Shown: piece by piece, positions 5,335 through 7,589 of the stretch | Layout of the letters: each line of letters begins with the position of its first letter | Numbering within the stretch: the first letter of the stretch is position 1 | NCBI GenBank assembly: GCA_002358965.1 | Contig: DEPW01000141.1 | Location: forward strand, 1,122-8,710 | DNA length: 7,589 bases | Source: Bacteroidales bacterium UBA3382 | GTDB lineage: Bacteria > Bacteroidota > Bacteroidia > Bacteroidales > UBA932 | Reading direction: 5' to 3' | The notes under the pieces: generated by a model | Databases searched by the model: none | Told to the model about the DNA's origin: nothing | The model's input: only the letters and a program-made list of their open reading frames with translations | Translations under genes and position numbers: made by a program

Positions 5335-6207
5335 ATGTCAAAGAGGCTGCCTGCCGCATTGCGGGCAGCCTTTCTGGTTTTGACAGCGTTCACAGGATTT
5401 CTGCACCCGGCAGACGCCCGGAGCTGCCGGGAAGGGATACAGGCCGACACCTTACTATACAATGGGGAAGGTCTCATAGACCTGGTCTTTGCCTCCGAAG
5501 GCTACCGCGAAAACGAGAGGGATGCATTTTCCGAAGAGACGGCACGGCTCGCCGGATATTTTCTCGGCACATCGCCTTTCGACGAATATGCCGACCGCTT
5601 CAACATCTATTCGGTATTCGTGGCATCCGAGGGGGAAGATACATTTTTCAAGGTGACTGCCGAGAACTACGGAATAGAGAGGCTCTTCATTCCGGAAGAC
5701 ATCGCCATGTGCGAAACTTTCATACGGGACATCGTACCCGAGTGCGACTTCATCTGCCTTTGCGTCAACACCGAGCAATACGGTGGCGGAGGCGGGGACA
5801 TCACTCTGGTGTCAAGGCATCCGATGGCTCCTGAAATCCTGGTTCACGAGCTGGGGCATTCGATAGGAGGGCTCGGCGACGAATACTGGTCGGGAGACGG
5901 ATTTTTGGGAGAATTCCCGAATGTCACGCTGGAAGCAGACAATGCGCCCTGGCTCGGAACACCGGGGACCGGAACATATCCTTTGGAAAGGGCCGACGGA
6001 AGCGTCGCGGCCTACATACCGTGCCGCACTGACGGCGATTCGCGCTATTGCAGGATGGCAAGGCTCGGAAAACAATTCTGCCCGGCCTGTGAGAAGGCCT
6101 TGCGAAAGGCGATGGATTCACTCCTGCTTCTCGATGGAAGCCCTGTGGATGCGGTCGAAGATGTCTTTGACGAAGTCGGGGTCGAGACCGTAAGCCTCGG
6201 CCTGTGA
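5335..6207 (+). CDS. Exported M64-family (IgA-peptidase-like) zinc metallopeptidase, catalytic domain only
   Basis: A 290-residue protein related to the M64 'IgA peptidase' family of Bacteroidota. Residues 1-28 form a Sec signal peptide: basic MSKRLPAALR, hydrophobic AAFLVLTAFTGFL, and an A-x-A cleavage site (A26-D-A28). A lipobox is not convincing at Cys31. The catalytic domain begins at about 46 (EGLIDLVFASEGY). The zinc site is HELGHSIGGLGDEYW (171-185), with ligands His171 and His175 and base Glu172; Asp182 or Glu183 may give the third ligand. Near the end FCPACEKAL (248-256) carries a CxxC pair. The separate N-terminal domain of the roughly 420-residue homologues is missing. The ATG at 5335 gives a clean signal peptide; a GTG at 5311 would add eight polar residues in front. 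The start is 28 nt after pgk. Residues 262-290 are read antisense to the chorismate mutase gene and resemble no M64 tail I know. Natural substrate unknown. Confidence 0.82.
   Translation: MSKRLPAALRAAFLVLTAFTGFLHPADARSCREGIQADTLLYNGEGLIDLVFASEGYRENERDAFSEETARLAGYFLGTSPFDEYADRFNIYSVFVASEGEDTFFKVTAENYGIERLFIPEDIAMCETFIRDIVPECDFICLCVNTEQYGGGGGDITLVSRHPMAPEILVHELGHSIGGLGDEYWSGDGFLGEFPNVTLEADNAPWLGTPGTGTYPLERADGSVAAYIPCRTDGDSRYCRMARLGKQFCPACEKALRKAMDSLLLLDGSPVDAVEDVFDEVGVETVSLGL
5344..5381 (+). terminator. Terminator-like hairpin overlapping the peptidase signal-peptide codons
   Basis: AGGCTGCC (5344-5351) pairs perfectly with GGCAGCCT (5364-5371), extendable by G-T and A-T to 10 bp. An inner CGC/GCG stem (5355-5357 with 5361-5363) has loop ATT and a 3-nt bulge. 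TTTCTGGTTTT follows (5371-5381). The position, 38 nt after the pgk stop, is right for the pgk terminator. However, it lies wholly within codons 4-16 of the peptidase gene. It may act as a partial terminator or attenuator limiting peptidase expression from the pgk transcript. Confidence 0.5.
6118..6207. other. 90-nt convergent coding overlap, codon-on-codon antisense
   Basis: The last 30 codons (29 residues and stop) of the peptidase frame and of the chorismate mutase frame are read from opposite strands of the same DNA. The triplet boundaries coincide: each peptidase codon is the reverse complement of one chorismate mutase codon. Each TGA stop lies opposite a TCA serine codon of the other gene (6118-6120 and 6205-6207). 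No intrinsic terminator is visible for either gene near this point. Confidence 0.8.
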
Positions 6208-7185
6208 CAGCACTCTGGACATGACGGCGTCCCAACGACCGCCCTGCAGTATCGAAATCGAATTTTCCCTCTTGTACCTGCCTATTTTTCCGCTTGCTTC
6301 CATCCTGTCGGCAAGCAGGGAGACCAGGCTGTCGTCTATTTCGTCTATCCTTGCACGGAGCTGGTCGATGCTTTCGTGATAATGCCTGCTGTCGCAGTCG
6401 ACGGTCTTCGGCACCAATGAGACAAGCAAAGCCTTCAGCCCTTCGGGCGTAAGCTGCTGGGCGGCATCGCTCAAAGCCTTGTCCGGCTCTATATGGGATT
6501 CGACGAACAGGCCGTCGAAATCGAGATTCATGGCCTTTTCGGAAATTTCAGGGACATACTTTCTGTCTCCCGCCATGTGGCTCGGGTCGCAGAACATCGG
6601 CAGACGCGGATATTTGAGCCGCAGGGCGATCGCCATCTGCCAATGCGGGTCGTTCCTGTAAAGGAGCTTGGAATAGGAGGTGACTCCGCGATGTATTGCG
6701 GCTATGCGCGTTATCCCCGACCGGCGGAAACGCTCTATCGCCCCGGCCCACAAATCCGTATCGGGGCTGACCGGGTTCTTGACGAAGACCGGGATGTCCG
6801 CTTCCTTGAGAGAGTCGGCTATTTCCTGTACGAGGAAAGGATTGGCGGTAGTCCTTGCCCCCACCCATACGAAATCAAGGCCTGCCGCAAGCACGGCCTC
6901 GACATGACGGGGCGAAGCCACTTCTGTCCCGACCTTGAGCCCTGTGGCCCTGCCGGCTTCGGAGAGCCACTCCAAGGCAGGCTCCCCGATTCCCTCGAAA
7001 GTCCCAGGACGGGTCCTTGGCTTCCATACCCCCGCCCTGAAAAGGACTATTCCGGCGGATTTCAAGGCCGCGGCGGTAGCCATGACCTGGGAGCGGCTTT
7101 CAGCACTGCAAGGACCGGCCACGACCACCGGTCCGGACATGGTTTCGAACGCCGTCCCCCATCCGTCAAACCTGCTCCTGTCCAT
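6118..7185 (-). CDS. aroF: Bifunctional DAHP synthase / chorismate mutase (type II fusion)
   Basis: A 355-residue fusion. Residues 1-260 are a KDO8P-synthase-like (type I-beta) 3-deoxy-7-phosphoheptulonate synthase, which joins phosphoenolpyruvate and erythrose 4-phosphate as the first step of the shikimate pathway. Its motifs are AGPCSAES (23-30), KPRTRPGTFEG (55-65), GARTTANP (109-116), KNPVSPD (136-142), HRG (165-167), CDPSH (199-203) and LFVESH (226-231); Cys26, His203 and Glu229 are likely metal ligands. Residues 270-355 are an all-helical AroQ chorismate mutase: LRARIDEIDDSLVSLLADRM (276-295), RYKREN (303-308), and a last helix ending SIEKQE, where Gln354 aligns with the catalytic Gln of the E. 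coli mutase domain. The fusion links pathway entry with the phenylalanine/tyrosine branch and may allow feedback sensing by prephenate or chorismate. It starts 2 nt after frr and has no visible promoter of its own. The symbol varies between annotations (aroF, aroG). Confidence 0.94.
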   Translation of the reverse strand: MDRSRFDGWGTAFETMSGPVVVAGPCSAESRSQVMATAAALKSAGIVLFRAGVWKPRTRPGTFEGIGEPALEWLSEAGRATGLKVGTEVASPRHVEAVLAAGLDFVWVGARTTANPFLVQEIADSLKEADIPVFVKNPVSPDTDLWAGAIERFRRSGITRIAAIHRGVTSYSKLLYRNDPHWQMAIALRLKYPRLPMFCDPSHMAGDRKYVPEISEKAMNLDFDGLFVESHIEPDKALSDAAQQLTPEGLKALLVSLVPKTVDCDSRHYHESIDQLRARIDEIDDSLVSLLADRMEASGKIGRYKRENSISILQGGRWDAVMSRVLSQAEAYGLDPDFVKDIFDRIHRASIEKQE

Positions 7186-7187
7186 AT

Positions 7188-7589
7188 TCAGACAGTAAGT
7201 ATGTCTTTCTCTTTGGCGGCAAGTATTTCGTCGATCTTCTTCACGAAAGCGTCTGTCTCTTTCTGGATATTCTGCTCGTAATCCTTTACGAGATCCTCGG
7301 GCATCCCCTCTTTCTGGGCTTTCTTGAGCTGGTCGATACCGTTCTTACGCGCATTGCGTACACTGACCTTTGCCTCTTCACCGGCTGCTTTAGCCTTCTT
7401 GATGAGCTCTTTGCGCCTTTCTTCCGTCAAAGGAGGCACATTGCAACGGATCTGCTCGCCGTTATTCTGCGGAGTGAAACCGATATTGGCATCGTAAATG
7501 GCCTTTTCGATTGCCTGGATCATCTTTTTCTCCCACGGCTGGATCAGTATCGTCTTTGCGTCAGGAACCGTAATCGACGCTATCTGCGG
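7188..7589 (-). CDS. frr: Ribosome recycling factor, 5' part beyond the window
   Basis: The C-terminal 133 residues of ribosome recycling factor, which with EF-G splits post-termination ribosomes in the cytoplasm. The frame is open to the window edge (PQIASITVPDAKTILIQPWE reads from the last base), so the ATG at 7523 is internal. About 50 N-terminal residues are missing compared with the usual length near 185. Recognisable parts are the domain II segment with ITVPDAKTILIQPWE, KAIYDANIGFTPQNNG and IRCNVPPLTEERRKEL, and the domain I helices with VSVRNARKNGIDQLKKAQ, whose arginines contact the ribosome. The stop at 7190-7188 is followed after 2 nt by the DAHP synthase/chorismate mutase start, so that gene is probably expressed from the frr transcript. 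Confidence 0.97.
   Translation of the reverse strand, partial: PQIASITVPDAKTILIQPWEKKMIQAIEKAIYDANIGFTPQNNGEQIRCNVPPLTEERRKELIKKAKAAGEEAKVSVRNARKNGIDQLKKAQKEGMPEDLVKDYEQNIQKETDAFVKKIDEILAAKEKDILTV

Noticed and set aside
6493..7281. 262-codon open frame on the plus strand opposite the DAHP synthase and frr genes
   Set aside because: It spans the junction of two conserved minus-strand genes and has no domain signature; it is a shadow frame.

Overview
The window looks like a chromosomal housekeeping stretch from a member of the Bacteroidota, most likely order Bacteroidales. Several signs agree. Starts are preceded by A/T-rich leaders without Shine-Dalgarno sequences. Four promoters carry a -7 element of the Bacteroidota form TAnnTTTG. 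The protein types are also typical: a short QueG, a GSCFA protein, a DAHP synthase with a C-terminal chorismate mutase, an M64 peptidase and a small HTH_34-type regulator. Coding regions are fairly GC-rich, which would fit a Rikenellaceae/Alistipes-like or related uncultured gut lineage, but the genus cannot be fixed from this sequence. No mobile element, CRISPR array, tRNA or rRNA is visible.

Layout. (1) Positions 1-993: a two-gene plus-strand unit, a six-helix membrane protein of unknown function followed 2 nt later by a 95-residue winged-helix regulator. Operator-like half-sites overlap its promoter. (2) 1019-1055: a bidirectional terminator. (3) 1081-2034, minus: an SDR-type L-threonine 3-dehydrogenase with its own promoter. 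(4) 2035-2135: an AT-rich divergent promoter region with a perfect 17-bp dyad between the two -7 elements. (5) 2136-4024, plus: queG (queuosine synthesis) overlapping a GSCFA-domain gene by 4 nt. (6) 4062-5306, plus: phosphoglycerate kinase, with a promoter lying in the last codons of the GSCFA gene. (7) 5335-6207, plus: an exported M64-type zinc peptidase whose signal-peptide codons contain a terminator-like hairpin. (8) 6118-7589, minus: the 3' part of frr followed after 2 nt by a bifunctional DAHP synthase/chorismate mutase, which converges on the peptidase gene and overlaps its 3' end by 90 nt.

Functionally the genes are a mixture: threonine catabolism, tRNA modification, glycolysis, aromatic amino-acid synthesis and ribosome recycling. 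I see no large defence or biosynthetic system. The points most worth a second look are the 90-nt codon-on-codon antisense overlap between the peptidase and chorismate mutase reading frames, the dyad between tdh and queG, the hairpin inside the peptidase signal sequence, and the uncharacterised membrane-protein/regulator pair at the left edge.
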